Source: GCA-2748575 sp965222725 | Lineage (GTDB): Bacteria; Pseudomonadota; Gammaproteobacteria; Pseudomonadales; Ketobacteraceae | DNA: 64,000 nucleotides | Direction: 5' to 3' | Assembly: GCA_965222725.1 (NCBI GenBank) | Contig: OZ244969.1 | Span: forward strand, 5,208,001-5,272,000 | In this document: one piece after another, positions 44,499-53,904 of the stretch | Layout of the letters: each line of letters opens with the position of its first letter | How positions within the stretch are numbered: position 1 is the stretch's first letter | Notes under the pieces: model-generated | Databases searched by the model: none | What the model was told of the DNA's origin: nothing | What the model saw: only the letters and a program-made list of their open reading frames with translations | Made by a program: the position numbers and the translations under genes

Positions 44499-44527
44499 GG
44501 GCACCTGACAAGGCCAGACCCAAACCC

Positions 44528-44551
44528 GTGTACAATGTACACAATGTACAC
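44528..44551. promoter_or_regulatory. TetR operator at the carotenoid oxygenase gene, tandem half-sites
   Basis: GTGTAC-AAT-GTACAC (44528-44542) is followed directly by a third half-site AATGTACAC ending at 44551, only 24 bases before the oxygenase ATG. It matches the site at 43812. A bound repressor here would block transcription or the start of the message. Confidence 0.72.
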
Positions 44552-44575
44552 AATGGACTCGCAGAGGAATAACCA

Positions 44576-46069
44576 ATGAACAAGCTGGATATTACCGAAC
44601 GCTACGGCAAAGCACTGGGCACAGAGCCCAATCCCCAGGAGGCGCCGGAATGGATACAAGACATAGACAACCCCTGGCTGCACGGCCTGTTCGCCCCCAC
44701 TACGGTGGAAATGTCGAGCCAGGAACTGGAAGTTGAAGGAGAAATTCCCCAGGATCTGTGCGGCGGCTACTTCCGCAATGGCACCAACCCGCGGTTCAGA
44801 CCCACCAACCGTTACCACTGGTTTGACGGCGACGGCATGATTTACGCCATCCGTTTTAAAGACGGCACAGCCACTTATCAGAACCGCTGGATTGAAACCA
44901 AAGCCTTTAACATGGAAAACGAAAAAGGCGAAGCAATCTGGCCCGGTGTGCTGGGGCCTTTCGACTTTACGCTACCCATCTCCCCCATCAAGGACACCGC
45001 CAATACAGATCTGGTGTTCCTGAATAACAAACTCTGCGGCCTGTGGTATGAATCCGGTGAGGTTTACCAGATAGATCCCTTCACTCTGGAAACCACCGGC
45101 ACAGAAAACTTTGACGGCCGCCTTACGGCGCCTTTGTCAGCCCATTCCAAAGTGGATCCCAACACCGGTGATTTTATCTTTTTCAGCTACGGTGATCGTA
45201 AGCCCTGGATGCGTTACGGCGTTGCCGACAAAAACAATGAGTTGCAGATCTGTGATATCGACCTGCCAGGCCCACGCCGGCCCCATGACCTGGGTATTAC
45301 TGAAAACTATTCGATACTGCACGACTTCCCCATCTTTCACGACGAAGCCTTTTTCAAGAAAACCGGCAAACGGGTTCCCATGTTCCATCCGGATGTACCC
45401 ACCCGCTATGGTGTGATTCCACGCTTCGGCAGCAATGAAGATATTCGCTGGTTTGAATTCAAACCCTGCTACATGCTGCATACCGTTAACTGCTGGGAGG
45501 AAGGCGACTGGATTGTGCAGGTGGGCTGCCGTACCGAAAACCCCAACGCCACCAAGCCCAAACCGGAGGATGGCGGACTGGCGGGCATGATTGCGTTTCT
45601 GACCCTGCAGGCCAACCTGTACGAATGGCGCATGAACCTGAAAACCGGCGAAACCCGGGAAAGCCCTGTTGACCAGACCAATCTGGAATTTCCCTATATC
45701 AACCGCCACTACCTTGGGCGCAAGAACCGCTACGCCTATCTGCAATATATTCCACGGGAAGCGCCTGCCACCTTTGATGCGCTGGTGAAATTTGATCTGG
45801 AAACCGGAACACAGCAACGCTACGACTATGGTCCGGGTGTGTTTGGCAGCGAGGCACCTTTCGCTCCCAAAGTTAACGCACAAAGTGAAGACGATGGCTA
45901 TGTGGTGACCTTTGTCACCGACACCAACAACTGGCAATCCCACTGCCTGGTTTTTGATGCCAGGGATATCGAAACAGGCCCGGTGTGCAAAATCCGGATA
46001 CCCCACCGCTTACCGGCGGGCTTTCATACCCTGTGGGTGGATGGCAAGGATCTGTATGGCGACCTTTAA
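44576..46069 (+). CDS. Carotenoid cleavage oxygenase family protein
   Basis: This 497-residue beta-propeller enzyme belongs to the RPE65/lignostilbene dioxygenase family, which cleaves C=C bonds with non-haem iron and O2. The four iron-binding histidines are visible: H190 (SAHSK), H249 (LHDFPIFHDE), H302 (LHTVNCW) and H484 (AGFHTLW). Other family marks are GGYFRNGTNPRF and HWFDGDGMI. The substrate could be an apocarotenoid, retinoid or stilbene. The gene follows the TetR operator and overlaps the thiolase gene by 14 bases, so the two are co-expressed. Confidence 0.92.
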   Translation: MNKLDITERYGKALGTEPNPQEAPEWIQDIDNPWLHGLFAPTTVEMSSQELEVEGEIPQDLCGGYFRNGTNPRFRPTNRYHWFDGDGMIYAIRFKDGTATYQNRWIETKAFNMENEKGEAIWPGVLGPFDFTLPISPIKDTANTDLVFLNNKLCGLWYESGEVYQIDPFTLETTGTENFDGRLTAPLSAHSKVDPNTGDFIFFSYGDRKPWMRYGVADKNNELQICDIDLPGPRRPHDLGITENYSILHDFPIFHDEAFFKKTGKRVPMFHPDVPTRYGVIPRFGSNEDIRWFEFKPCYMLHTVNCWEEGDWIVQVGCRTENPNATKPKPEDGGLAGMIAFLTLQANLYEWRMNLKTGETRESPVDQTNLEFPYINRHYLGRKNRYAYLQYIPREAPATFDALVKFDLETGTQQRYDYGPGVFGSEAPFAPKVNAQSEDDGYVVTFVTDTNNWQSHCLVFDARDIETGPVCKIRIPHRLPAGFHTLWVDGKDLYGDL

Positions 46070-47249
46070 TGACACTGATGCCCTGATTATCGAGGGCGCA
46101 CGTACGCCGTTCGGCAAATTTCTGGGTGGGCTTTGCAACGAGTCCCCCACTCGCCTTGCCACTATTGCCAGTGAGGGAGCCATCAGCCGATCGGGTATTG
46201 ATCCTGACACCATCGAGTCGGTGATTTTCGGCAACGTGTTACAGGCCAGCAGTGATGCAGCTTATCTGCCCCGGCATGTGGGGCTGGCAGTGGGCGCCCC
46301 TGAATCGGCTGATGCGCTGATCGTCAGCCGCGCCTGCGGATCCGGCCTGGAGGCAGTAATTCAGGCCAGCAAATCCATCCGGCTGGGCGAAGCCCACACA
46401 CTACTGGCCGGAGGCACCGAAACCATGAGTATGGTGCCCTACGTACTGCGCGGCGCAAGAACCGGCATGCGCATGGGGCACCAGCAGGTGGAAGATTATT
46501 TAATGCAGTCGCTTTATGATGCCCGTGCTGGTTGCGTGATTGGCCAGACGGTGGAATCTCTGGCAAAAGCATATAACATCAGCCGGGATGCCGCAGACCA
46601 GGCCGCAGTAACAGGCCAGCAGCGTGCTTACGAAGCGCAGCAGAACGGCATTTACGCCGAGGAAATTGTGCCGGTCACCACGACTGGCCGGAAACCGCGA
46701 ACGGTTGAAGACGATGAAAGCCTGCGTCCGGAAAGCACACTGGAAGCCATTAACAGGCTGCCACCTCTTTTTTCAAAAGATGGCATTATTACCGCAGGCA
46801 ATTCCACCGGCCTCACCGATGGTGCTGCCGCAGTGATCATGATGTCGGGCCGCCGGGCCCGGGAAGAAAACCTCAAACCCCTTGGCCGAATCATTGGCTG
46901 GGGCACCGCCGGTGTACCACCCATCAGCATGGGAACAGGCCCGGTACCCGCCAGCCGGAAAGCCCTGGCTATGGCCGGATTGAATATTCAGGATATGGCA
47001 CTGATCGAATTGAATGACGCCTTTACCGTGCAGTCCCTGGCAGTGCAAAAACTACTGGAGCTCAACCCGGAAAAGGTCAACCCCAATGGCGGAGCTATCG
47101 GTTTGGGCCACCCCATGGGGGCCACAGGTACCCGTCTGGTCATCAGTGCCCTGTACCAGCTAAGGCGCTCCGGCCAGCGTTATGGTTTATGTACGCTCTG
47201 CATTGGCGGTGGCCAGGGGATTGCTATCATCGTTGAGAACCTGACTTAA
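46056..47249 (+). CDS. Acetyl-CoA acetyltransferase (thiolase)
   Basis: This 397-residue thiolase condenses or cleaves acyl-CoA thioesters. The nucleophile is C94 in SRACGSGLEAV. The base-supplying motif GLGHPMGATG and the second active-site Cys in CIGGGQG are present, together with NDAFTVQSLA. The ATG at 46056 lies inside the end of the oxygenase gene and begins MATFNDTDALIIEGARTPFGKF, a typical thiolase start. The coupling suggests it processes a CoA thioester derived from the cleavage product, or that both serve one degradation path; this is inference. Confidence 0.92.
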   Translation: MATFNDTDALIIEGARTPFGKFLGGLCNESPTRLATIASEGAISRSGIDPDTIESVIFGNVLQASSDAAYLPRHVGLAVGAPESADALIVSRACGSGLEAVIQASKSIRLGEAHTLLAGGTETMSMVPYVLRGARTGMRMGHQQVEDYLMQSLYDARAGCVIGQTVESLAKAYNISRDAADQAAVTGQQRAYEAQQNGIYAEEIVPVTTTGRKPRTVEDDESLRPESTLEAINRLPPLFSKDGIITAGNSTGLTDGAAAVIMMSGRRAREENLKPLGRIIGWGTAGVPPISMGTGPVPASRKALAMAGLNIQDMALIELNDAFTVQSLAVQKLLELNPEKVNPNGGAIGLGHPMGATGTRLVISALYQLRRSGQRYGLCTLCIGGGQGIAIIVENLT

Positions 47250-47367
47250 GCGGCCGCCTGCCTTTACCGGCATGATGGCTTTTACAGCGACGCCCACATC
47301 GGCAATACTATCGGGCACCAAGCACTGTTCAGCAGTTCCCCTTATCACACCGCAGTAAGGTATCCCC

Positions 47368-47895
47368 ATGAACGACATCGCCGATAAACCCAGCCTCATC
47401 CTGATCGGTATGCCCGGAGCCGGCAAAAGCACCCTGGGTATATTACTGGCAAAGGAACTGGGGCTGGGCTTTCTGGATACGGACGTTGCCATACAGGTAA
47501 AGGAACAGGCCACACTGCAGGAAATTCTGGAATCCCGCGGGTACCTGGAGTTGCGGGCAGCTGAAGAAGAGGTGTTGCTGGAAACAGACTGCCACCAGAA
47601 AGTGATTGCCACCGGCGGCAGCGCGGTTTACAGCGAAAAAGGTATGGAATACCTGAAGTCCTGCGGACCGGTGGTGTATATCGAAGTGCCATTGGCAGAG
47701 TTACGCCGGCGGATTCACAACTATGAAACCCGCGGCATTGCCCGGCGCCCCGAACAGAGTTTTGAGGAATTATTCGAAGAAAGAGCCGCGCTCTACCGCA
47801 GATATGCAGACGTTACCGTCAAGTGCGAAGATCACGGCCCCGGTGAAGTCATTGCCCAGATTATGGCCGCACTGGAAAAGCTTGAGCGTAATTAA
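47368..47895 (+). CDS. Shikimate kinase
   Basis: This 175-residue NMP-kinase-fold protein has a P-loop GMPGAGKS (residues 14-21) and LDTDVAIQ for the shikimate-binding Asp. ELRAAEEEVL contains the R-x-x-E helix, ATGGSAVYSEKGMEYL carries the GG motif, and the lid is RGIARRPEQSFEEL. It phosphorylates shikimate in aromatic amino acid synthesis. It is not next to aroB, the usual partner, so it could be a second copy or a related small-molecule kinase. Confidence 0.8.
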   Translation: MNDIADKPSLILIGMPGAGKSTLGILLAKELGLGFLDTDVAIQVKEQATLQEILESRGYLELRAAEEEVLLETDCHQKVIATGGSAVYSEKGMEYLKSCGPVVYIEVPLAELRRRIHNYETRGIARRPEQSFEELFEERAALYRRYADVTVKCEDHGPGEVIAQIMAALEKLERN

Positions 47896-47897
47896 CC

Positions 47898-48410
47898 TCA
47901 ACGCCCATTAGCCAGTGCATTCAGGCAATGCTGTGCCTGCTCCGGTGGCAGAGTAGCGTAAAACCTGCCGGCATTGTCTTTCAAAAAAGCGGCTTTGGTG
48001 ATGGTCTCGCGATCTTCAAAACCAAAATACCGCCCCAGGTAATAGCAGCTTGATTCGGTAAAGGCCGGAGCCTGTTTCAGTACGGACAACAAAGTCTCCG
48101 GAGCGCTTTTGTAAATCGGGTATAACTCGCCGATCATATACTCCCTGGTTGCCGCTGCGTTTGTTTCCCTGGCCACATACCCAAGAAACAGAAAATCCTG
48201 CAGGGTATCAGGCTTGGAAACATCAACAGCTTCACGACATTCCAGCAAAAGTGACTCCCACTTTTTCCATTGTGCCAGTTCACTTTGGCCCGGCAGGGTA
48301 CGACCCAGCTGCTGAGCAAGAATCAACTGGCTATTGGCATTCAGATCACAGGGCTTCGCCCAGCATGGCAGGGATAACATGCACAACAAGGAAAGAAAAA
48401 CAGTCTTCAT
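47898..48410 (-). CDS. Hypothetical exported protein
   Basis: This 170-residue protein has a signal peptide (MKTVFLSLLCMLSLPCWA). The helical mature part contains Cys residues in CDLNANSQ, LLECREAV, SSCYYLGRYFGF and AQHCLNAL, which may form disulfides in the periplasm. I recognise no family. It is 12 bases downstream of the DUF5675-like gene on the same strand. Confidence 0.6.
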   Translation of the reverse strand: MKTVFLSLLCMLSLPCWAKPCDLNANSQLILAQQLGRTLPGQSELAQWKKWESLLLECREAVDVSKPDTLQDFLFLGYVARETNAAATREYMIGELYPIYKSAPETLLSVLKQAPAFTESSCYYLGRYFGFEDRETITKAAFLKDNAGRFYATLPPEQAQHCLNALANGR

Positions 48411-48422
48411 GCCTACATCCTT

Positions 48423-48782
48423 TTAGTCAGAAATTTCAACCGTGACATTATGACCATTCTTGGGCGTGATGGCATTATAAATCCTGAGCAGCTCCGGCTC
48501 CTCGATCACAATGCAACCGTCTGACCAGGCAGCATTATTGCCCATATGGATAAATATCTGGCTATGCCCCGGCACGCCAGGAATATAAATCCCCTCCCGT
48601 GCGCCACCGGCAGAGTTCCTCTTCGTGGACATGGTGGTGGCCGAGCAACCTCTATAAGTACCGGCCGGTATCTTGTTGTTCAGATCCCACCAGCAGGTGG
48701 TGTTCACCACCAGGTTATTGTATGCAAATCGTAATTCACCCTCAGACTTTTGGCGGGTAACCTGAATCAGATATGTGCTCAA
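48423..48782 (-). CDS. DUF5675-like protein
   Basis: This protein of about 119 residues contains IPAGTYRGC, IPGVPGHSQIFIHMGNNAAWSDGCIVI and a short C-terminal helix. That is the pattern of DUF5675 proteins, which recall the YkuD fold region HxxxxxxxxxGCI and occur often in phages and bacteria. I place the start at TTG 48782 because GGGGAGG lies nine bases before it; another TTG at 48857 would give 144 residues. The function is unknown. It may belong with the exported protein that follows it. Confidence 0.62.
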   Translation of the reverse strand: MSTYLIQVTRQKSEGELRFAYNNLVVNTTCWWDLNNKIPAGTYRGCSATTMSTKRNSAGGAREGIYIPGVPGHSQIFIHMGNNAAWSDGCIVIEEPELLRIYNAITPKNGHNVTVEISD

Positions 48783-48910
48783 TGCTAAAAACCTCCCCGA
48801 AACGAATACCCATATAGACAGTTGCCTCGAAAAAACATTGTCCGTATCGGCATTCAATCCGGGGTATCCCTTCGGGATCTGACTACCATTTCCAACAGCG
48901 GAAACCGACC

Positions 48911-49636
48911 CTACTTTTCCGACTGTTCTATCCGGCGCAGTGTCGGCTTAAGGAACGCCATCACCAGGCTGCGGCAAATCGCACTTTTACGGGTAAGAAA
49001 ACCGGTAACAGGCACCGTCACATAGTAAAAGCGAATCAGCGCACGCCCGGACAGGGACTTGCGCAAATGGTTATCCCGGTAATCTCGTAGCACCGGCAAT
49101 TTGCTTTCCAGTTTGGTGTCTTTGAGTGTGTTTAAAAACGGGCAGTCTTCTGTCCAGTTAAAGTACTGGGGTTGAATTCGGGCGCACTCCTCCACACTCA
49201 GGCCATTTCGGCTTGCCCATTCCAACAACGGAGGATAATCCATCTCCGCCACATAAGCGTATTCGTACCGCTCATTGATTTTCCGGGCCAGTTGTTCACC
49301 TTCGGTTTCGCGAATAATATGCCCCACCGCACAAAAGGTATCATTGTGATCAATAAACCGGGGGCGGCGACTGGTGGCAAACTGGTGGTTGCCGTCGTGC
49401 TTGGGAAACTGTTTACGCGCACTGTAGGATTTCAGGGCATCCAGAACCTTGCTGCGATTCACTTTCTGACTTTCCGTCAGATGATCAACAGGTTGTTGGC
49501 GCAGATAGTTTTCAACGTAGCTGAGGTGGGTTTGTACACGGGTGTTTTCCTCCAGCACATTGGGGTTGCCTTCGAATCTGGAAAAAAAACTGATATCCCC
49601 GATAAGTGGATTAACGGGCGCTGATGCGGTGGACAT
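48911..49636 (-). CDS. Hypothetical protein
   Basis: This 241-residue protein has no signal peptide. A central segment (FIDHNDTFCAVGHIIRETEGEQLARKI) has a Cys and His that could bind metal. The C-terminal 45 residues are basic with a hydrophobic stretch (FYYVTVPVTGFL) that may touch the membrane. GGGAGG seven bases before the ATG supports the start. I do not recognise the family. Confidence 0.62.
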   Translation of the reverse strand: MSTASAPVNPLIGDISFFSRFEGNPNVLEENTRVQTHLSYVENYLRQQPVDHLTESQKVNRSKVLDALKSYSARKQFPKHDGNHQFATSRRPRFIDHNDTFCAVGHIIRETEGEQLARKINERYEYAYVAEMDYPPLLEWASRNGLSVEECARIQPQYFNWTEDCPFLNTLKDTKLESKLPVLRDYRDNHLRKSLSGRALIRFYYVTVPVTGFLTRKSAICRSLVMAFLKPTLRRIEQSEK

Positions 49637-49724
49637 GGCGGGACCTCCCTGCTCTTCTTTATTGTGAGGCTATAAAGCTAGCAGAGAGGTTTAAAGGTGA
49701 GTATCTACCTTTTGGGAGATACGC

Positions 49725-50723
49725 TCAGTTGGAAAAGTGCTCATTCAGTTGCTGTAGCAGGCCTTTGGGGACCCGTTTTAATACCAGCTCACCGGTATCC
49801 CGGTTATAAACCACCTCCTTCCCCAGCTGAGCAGAAGAAAAGCTGATACTCAGATCCTTGTCGCGGCCGTTAAAACGCACCAGTTTTTTCAGCTTGTTCT
49901 TGTCGGGGATAAAGCCTTCCCGGCGGTTTTCCAGGTTCTGCTCGGCAAACTCTGCAAAGGCAGTGGGAGCCTCATCATTCAGGTAGGCCGACAAATCCGA
50001 ATACAACACCTCTTCCCCATGCTGATCCTGATCCATGCAGTATTCCACCACCTTGCTTTTTGTGGCCTGGGATTCCTCCTCCGGCAATGCGCTGGTGTAA
50101 GCTTCCACCACATTCATAAATTCCTGGGTGTCTGCCGTGGCATCGACGGTGGAGGCAAACCCGAACCATTGTTCGATAATATCCTGCAGGCCTTTTTCAC
50201 CCCGGTGCCGGGAAATGGCCAGGTAATTGTCGGAACTCTCATCCTGCCAGGGCCCTAACTGAATCCGCCCGGCAAACCCCAACTTGGACAGATCCGCGTA
50301 TTCGGTCTCGGTAATTTCCAGCTGCTCATTAATGGAAAATGCCGATTGCAGCTGCAGATGCACCACATACAACTCATGCTGTTCACCCTTGCTTTCTGCC
50401 ACCAGCAAATGCCCGTGGAAAGTCACCTCGGTCTCATTCAGCAGCTCCACAAAGCGGCTCACCATTTTCTCCACCAGGCGCCCAAAAGGGATCTGCCCGT
50501 CCAGGTATTGCTTCAACAGCGCCGGCAACGGGTTCTCGCCAATATCGTCTGAAAAACAGCCATAACGCTTGCTGGTACGCTGAATAAAGTAGCGTTTGCA
50601 GTTCTGCAGCAGGCTATCTGCCCGATCATCAATCACCGTGCCTTCTGCCGGCGGATGCACCTCCGCCGCTGTCGCCGGATCTATCCGCAGAATTTCATAG
50701 GTGCAAAGCTGCTCAATGGCCAT
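49725..50723 (-). CDS. Nucleoid-associated protein (YejK/NdpA family)
   Basis: This 332-residue cytoplasmic protein fits the 37-kDa nucleoid-associated YejK/NdpA family. Its features are an N-terminal hydrophobic beta segment, LLVAESKGEQHELYVVHLQ, a central acidic region, and a C-terminal basic part (NKLKKLVRFNGRDKDLSISFSS) likely to meet DNA. The length agrees with the family (about 335). It is transcribed alone, divergent from the solute-binding protein across 255 bases in which I see no clear operator. Confidence 0.87.
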   Translation of the reverse strand: MAIEQLCTYEILRIDPATAAEVHPPAEGTVIDDRADSLLQNCKRYFIQRTSKRYGCFSDDIGENPLPALLKQYLDGQIPFGRLVEKMVSRFVELLNETEVTFHGHLLVAESKGEQHELYVVHLQLQSAFSINEQLEITETEYADLSKLGFAGRIQLGPWQDESSDNYLAISRHRGEKGLQDIIEQWFGFASTVDATADTQEFMNVVEAYTSALPEEESQATKSKVVEYCMDQDQHGEEVLYSDLSAYLNDEAPTAFAEFAEQNLENRREGFIPDKNKLKKLVRFNGRDKDLSISFSSAQLGKEVVYNRDTGELVLKRVPKGLLQQLNEHFSN

Positions 50724-50978
50724 AGAGTCCCCAATGTCAAAATCAACGAACCGGTGATTATACGCCCCTGCAATCGCCTCACAACCACCGGTTAAGAATT
50801 CCTCAAAATCACCAATGACCTACGGGTACCGGGGGCCCCGAGAAAAAGCCAATGACTTGATTCGGGAATTCCGCCATACTTTGGGCCCTTGTGGATATCC
50901 CAATACAAAACAAAAATAATTCCTTTAGGAATCAAAGACCTCACAACAAAAACAACCTCACGGACAAGGACAGAAGCG

Positions 50979-52001
50979 ATGGATAAAAGACAACTCACTC
51001 TGGCAAAAACAACGCTTTTCAGCCTCTTCCTGACACTCGCAACGGGCCTGGCCCAGGCCGCCAAACCGGTCAAGATCTGTGTCTGGGACATCATCGGCAA
51101 AAGCGGCCCCATCACCGACGCCATGGAAGAATACCGCATAGCCGCCCTGAACTGGGGCGTGGATGTCACCCTGGAAACCTACTCCAGCGAACGGATTGCC
51201 ACCGAGCAGTTCCGCTCCAAAGTGTGCGATGCCGCCTTCATCTCGGGCCTGCGGGTAAAGGACTTCGTCAAATACACCGGCTCCATGAATGCCGTCGGCG
51301 CCATTCCTGACAACCAGCATTTGAAACTGCTCTACCAGGTACTGGCCAGCCCCAAATCCGCCGACAAAATGGTGTCCGGCGATTTTGAAGTGGCGGGTAT
51401 TGCTCCCGGTGGTGCTGCTTACGTGTTTGTACGCGATCGCGCCATTAACAGTATTGCCAAAGCCTCCGGCAAAAAAGTGGCGGTTATGGATTATGACAAG
51501 TACCAGCAGCAGCTGGTGGCCACCATTGGCGCCACGCCGGTACCAGTGAATGTCACCACCGCCGGCGGCAAATTCAACAACGGCAATGTGGATGTGCTGC
51601 CCGCGCCCTTGCTGGCCTATGAAGCCCTGGAACTGTACAAAGGCATGGAACCCAATGGCGGTATTATCCGCTTTCCCTTCGCCCAGCTTTCCATGCAGCT
51701 GGTGATCTGGCGGGATCATTTTCCCAATACCTTCGCCCAGAAATCCCGGGAGTTTTTCTTTACCAACTTTGATCGCACCCTGGAAGGCATCAACCAGGCC
51801 ACAGAGTCAGTGAAAGACAAATACTGGGTGGATATTCCCGATGAAGACAAACAGCGTTATGAAATGCTGATGGCGGAAACCCGCGCCAACGCTGTAAAGG
51901 CCAATTACTGGGACAAGGAAATGATCCTGTTGCAGCGCCGTGTGCGTTGCAAATTTGATAACTCCCGGGCGGAATGTTCGAAACCGCGGGATCAGCTCTG
52001 A
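50979..52001 (+). CDS. Putative periplasmic solute-binding protein (AdeT1/2-like)
   Basis: This 340-residue exported protein has a signal peptide (residues 1-27, ending LAQA). A type II periplasmic binding fold follows: KICVWDIIGKSGPITDAM, VCDAAFISGLRVKDFV, KKVAVMDYDKYQQQL and QLSMQLVIW. This matches the putative solute-binding family that includes proteins labelled AdeT. No permease gene is adjacent, so the transport partner is unknown. ATG 50979 with an AAGGA-type site is chosen over 50889. A strong terminator follows. Confidence 0.8.
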   Translation: MDKRQLTLAKTTLFSLFLTLATGLAQAAKPVKICVWDIIGKSGPITDAMEEYRIAALNWGVDVTLETYSSERIATEQFRSKVCDAAFISGLRVKDFVKYTGSMNAVGAIPDNQHLKLLYQVLASPKSADKMVSGDFEVAGIAPGGAAYVFVRDRAINSIAKASGKKVAVMDYDKYQQQLVATIGATPVPVNVTTAGGKFNNGNVDVLPAPLLAYEALELYKGMEPNGGIIRFPFAQLSMQLVIWRDHFPNTFAQKSREFFFTNFDRTLEGINQATESVKDKYWVDIPDEDKQRYEMLMAETRANAVKANYWDKEMILLQRRVRCKFDNSRAECSKPRDQL

Positions 52002-52040
52002 GCTGATCAGCAAACCTCAAGACATAAAAAGCAGACACAA

Positions 52041-52066
52041 AAAAGCCGGGATTTCCCGGCTTTTTT
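52041..52066. terminator. Bidirectional rho-independent terminator
   Basis: AAAAGCCGGG (52041-52050) and CCCGGCTTTT (52055-52064) pair around an ATTT loop, with T-runs reading in both directions. It lies between the solute-binding protein stop and the convergent helicase stop at 52086. Confidence 0.9.
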
Positions 52067-52085
52067 GTTTATATAGCGTTGAGCG

Positions 52086-53492
52086 CTATCCCGCCCTGCT
52101 CTGGCTGGCGGCAGGTTTTCTGCCAGCGGGCCTTCTGCCGGGGCTCTTTCGGGCACTGCTATTCGATGCACTCCGTGCTGATGCACCCTTTGTTGATGCA
52201 CCCCCTCTTGACGTACGGACCTTTAACGTGCCGGTCTTGGCAGCGCCACTCTTTTGCTCGCCGTCTTTCTGGCCAAAAGATTTCTGATTGTTGCGCTTTG
52301 GCTTTTTGGGCTTTTTCGGTTTGGCACTCTTTACCGGATCTCTGGATTCAGGTACCCGGTGGCTGGGCTCAAAGCCTTCAATCTCCACCCGGGGCAACAC
52401 CTTCTTGATCAGGGCTTCTATACCGGAAAGCTCTTTGAATTCATCAGCACTCACCAGCGATACTGCCTGCCCGGCTGCACCGGCACGGCCGGTTCGGCCA
52501 ATCCGGTGAACGTAATCTTCCGCCACCTTGGGCAGATCAAAATTAACCACCTGCGGCAGCTGATCAATATCCAGACCCCGTGCCGCGATATCCGTGGCCA
52601 CCAGTACCTGAACCCGATTGCTCTTGAACTCCGACAGTGCCCGGGTACGGGCACCCTGGCTTTTGTTGCCATGAATAGCACAGGAGCTGATACCGGCCTT
52701 ATCCAGCTGAGTCACCAGTCGGTTGGCACCGTGTTTGGTTTTGCTGAACACCAGTACCTGGTGCCAGTTGTTGTCTTTGATCAGCTTCTTCAGCAGCGCT
52801 GATTTGCCACTTTTATCAACAGGAACGATCCATTGCTTAACATTGGCTGAGGTGGAATTCCTGGGGCTGACAGATATTTCCACCGGATCATTCACCAGGC
52901 CTTTGGCCAGGTTACGTATATCGCTGGAAAAGGTCGCCGAAAACATCAGGTTCTGACGCTTCTCCGGCAGTGCCCGCAGAATCTTTTTGATATCGTGAAT
53001 AAAGCCCATATCCAGCATACGGTCCGCCTCGTCCAGCACCAGTACCTCAAGGTCCTGAAACCTGACAGCATTCTGCTGATACAAATCCAGCAACCGTCCG
53101 GGCGTGGCCACCAACACATCCGCACCCCGGCGCAGGCGCATCATCTGCGGATTGATCTTGACCCCGCCGTACACCACCGCAGAGGACAGGCTCAGGTGCT
53201 CACCATAATTCCTGACGCTCTCCCCCACCTGGGCAGCCAATTCACGGGTAGGGGTAAGAATCAGCGCTCTGGCCTGGTTCGGCCTGGCGCGCTGGCCTTC
53301 GGACAGGATTTGTAGGATAGGTAATGCAAAACCCGCCGTTTTACCGGTGCCGGTCTGCGCGGCAGCCATCACATCCCTGCCTTGCAGGATAGCGGGAATG
53401 GCCTGGGCCTGGATTGGGGACGGTTTATCGTATCCCTGCTGACTAATTGCTTTAAGGAGAGATTCTGATAAACCAAGGGAGGAAAAGGACAT
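52086..53492 (-). CDS. DEAD-box RNA helicase (RhlE-like)
   Basis: This 468-residue ATP-dependent RNA helicase shows all main motifs: the Q motif in PIQAQAIP, AQTGTGKT (45-52), PTRELAAQ, VLDEADRMLDMGF, SATF, ATDIAARGLDI and HRIGRTGR. After about residue 375 comes a long Lys/Ser/Arg-rich tail that would bind RNA nonspecifically. The tail and core resemble RhlE of gammaproteobacteria. It is a single-gene unit with the shared terminator downstream. Confidence 0.93.
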   Translation of the reverse strand: MSFSSLGLSESLLKAISQQGYDKPSPIQAQAIPAILQGRDVMAAAQTGTGKTAGFALPILQILSEGQRARPNQARALILTPTRELAAQVGESVRNYGEHLSLSSAVVYGGVKINPQMMRLRRGADVLVATPGRLLDLYQQNAVRFQDLEVLVLDEADRMLDMGFIHDIKKILRALPEKRQNLMFSATFSSDIRNLAKGLVNDPVEISVSPRNSTSANVKQWIVPVDKSGKSALLKKLIKDNNWHQVLVFSKTKHGANRLVTQLDKAGISSCAIHGNKSQGARTRALSEFKSNRVQVLVATDIAARGLDIDQLPQVVNFDLPKVAEDYVHRIGRTGRAGAAGQAVSLVSADEFKELSGIEALIKKVLPRVEIEGFEPSHRVPESRDPVKSAKPKKPKKPKRNNQKSFGQKDGEQKSGAAKTGTLKVRTSRGGASTKGASARSASNSSARKSPGRRPAGRKPAASQSRAG

Positions 53493-53580
53493 AGCTAAGA
53501 CTCATAAAAATGGCCGGCAATTATACTGGCCAAGGAATCGGATAGATATCCTTTTATTGTTGGTTTTGGGTAAGTGCTGA

Positions 53581-53904
53581 CTACAGTTTTCGATGATTTC
53601 CGGCTATTTGCTCTTTCAACGCTCCTGGTACACCTGCCTTTGACGCGTAATGATGCCACTCGCTGACGACATCCATAACCTTGATAATGATAGCGACCGC
53701 ATCCTTTTCCCTGAAGTTGCCTATCAACTTTGAAACAGCCAACAGATCCTCACGAGAAAACCCGTCCCTCTTTCCATTGATTGTAAGCTGATGGGCATTC
53801 ACCCACTGGGAGCTGGGATTGTAGCTGTAGGCAACATCAAAAGCTGGAGAAAGCCGCCAGCTTGATTCCGGGGAAGAGAGGACAAAACCAAAGTTAATGA
53901 GTAT
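53581..53904 (-). pseudogene. C-terminal remnant of a HipA-type toxin kinase
   Basis: About 107 codons are open. Reading upstream of the apparent GTG start gives NFGFVL, SWRLSPAFDVAYSYNP and VNAHQLTINGKRDGFS. This is the C-terminal part of HipA-like serine/threonine kinases (the NFGF, SPAYDV and SINGKRD motifs). It is stopped by an in-frame TAG at 53905-53907, and the remaining 300 or so residues, the kinase core and any hipB are missing. I see nothing coding in 53905-54155. Confidence 0.8.
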
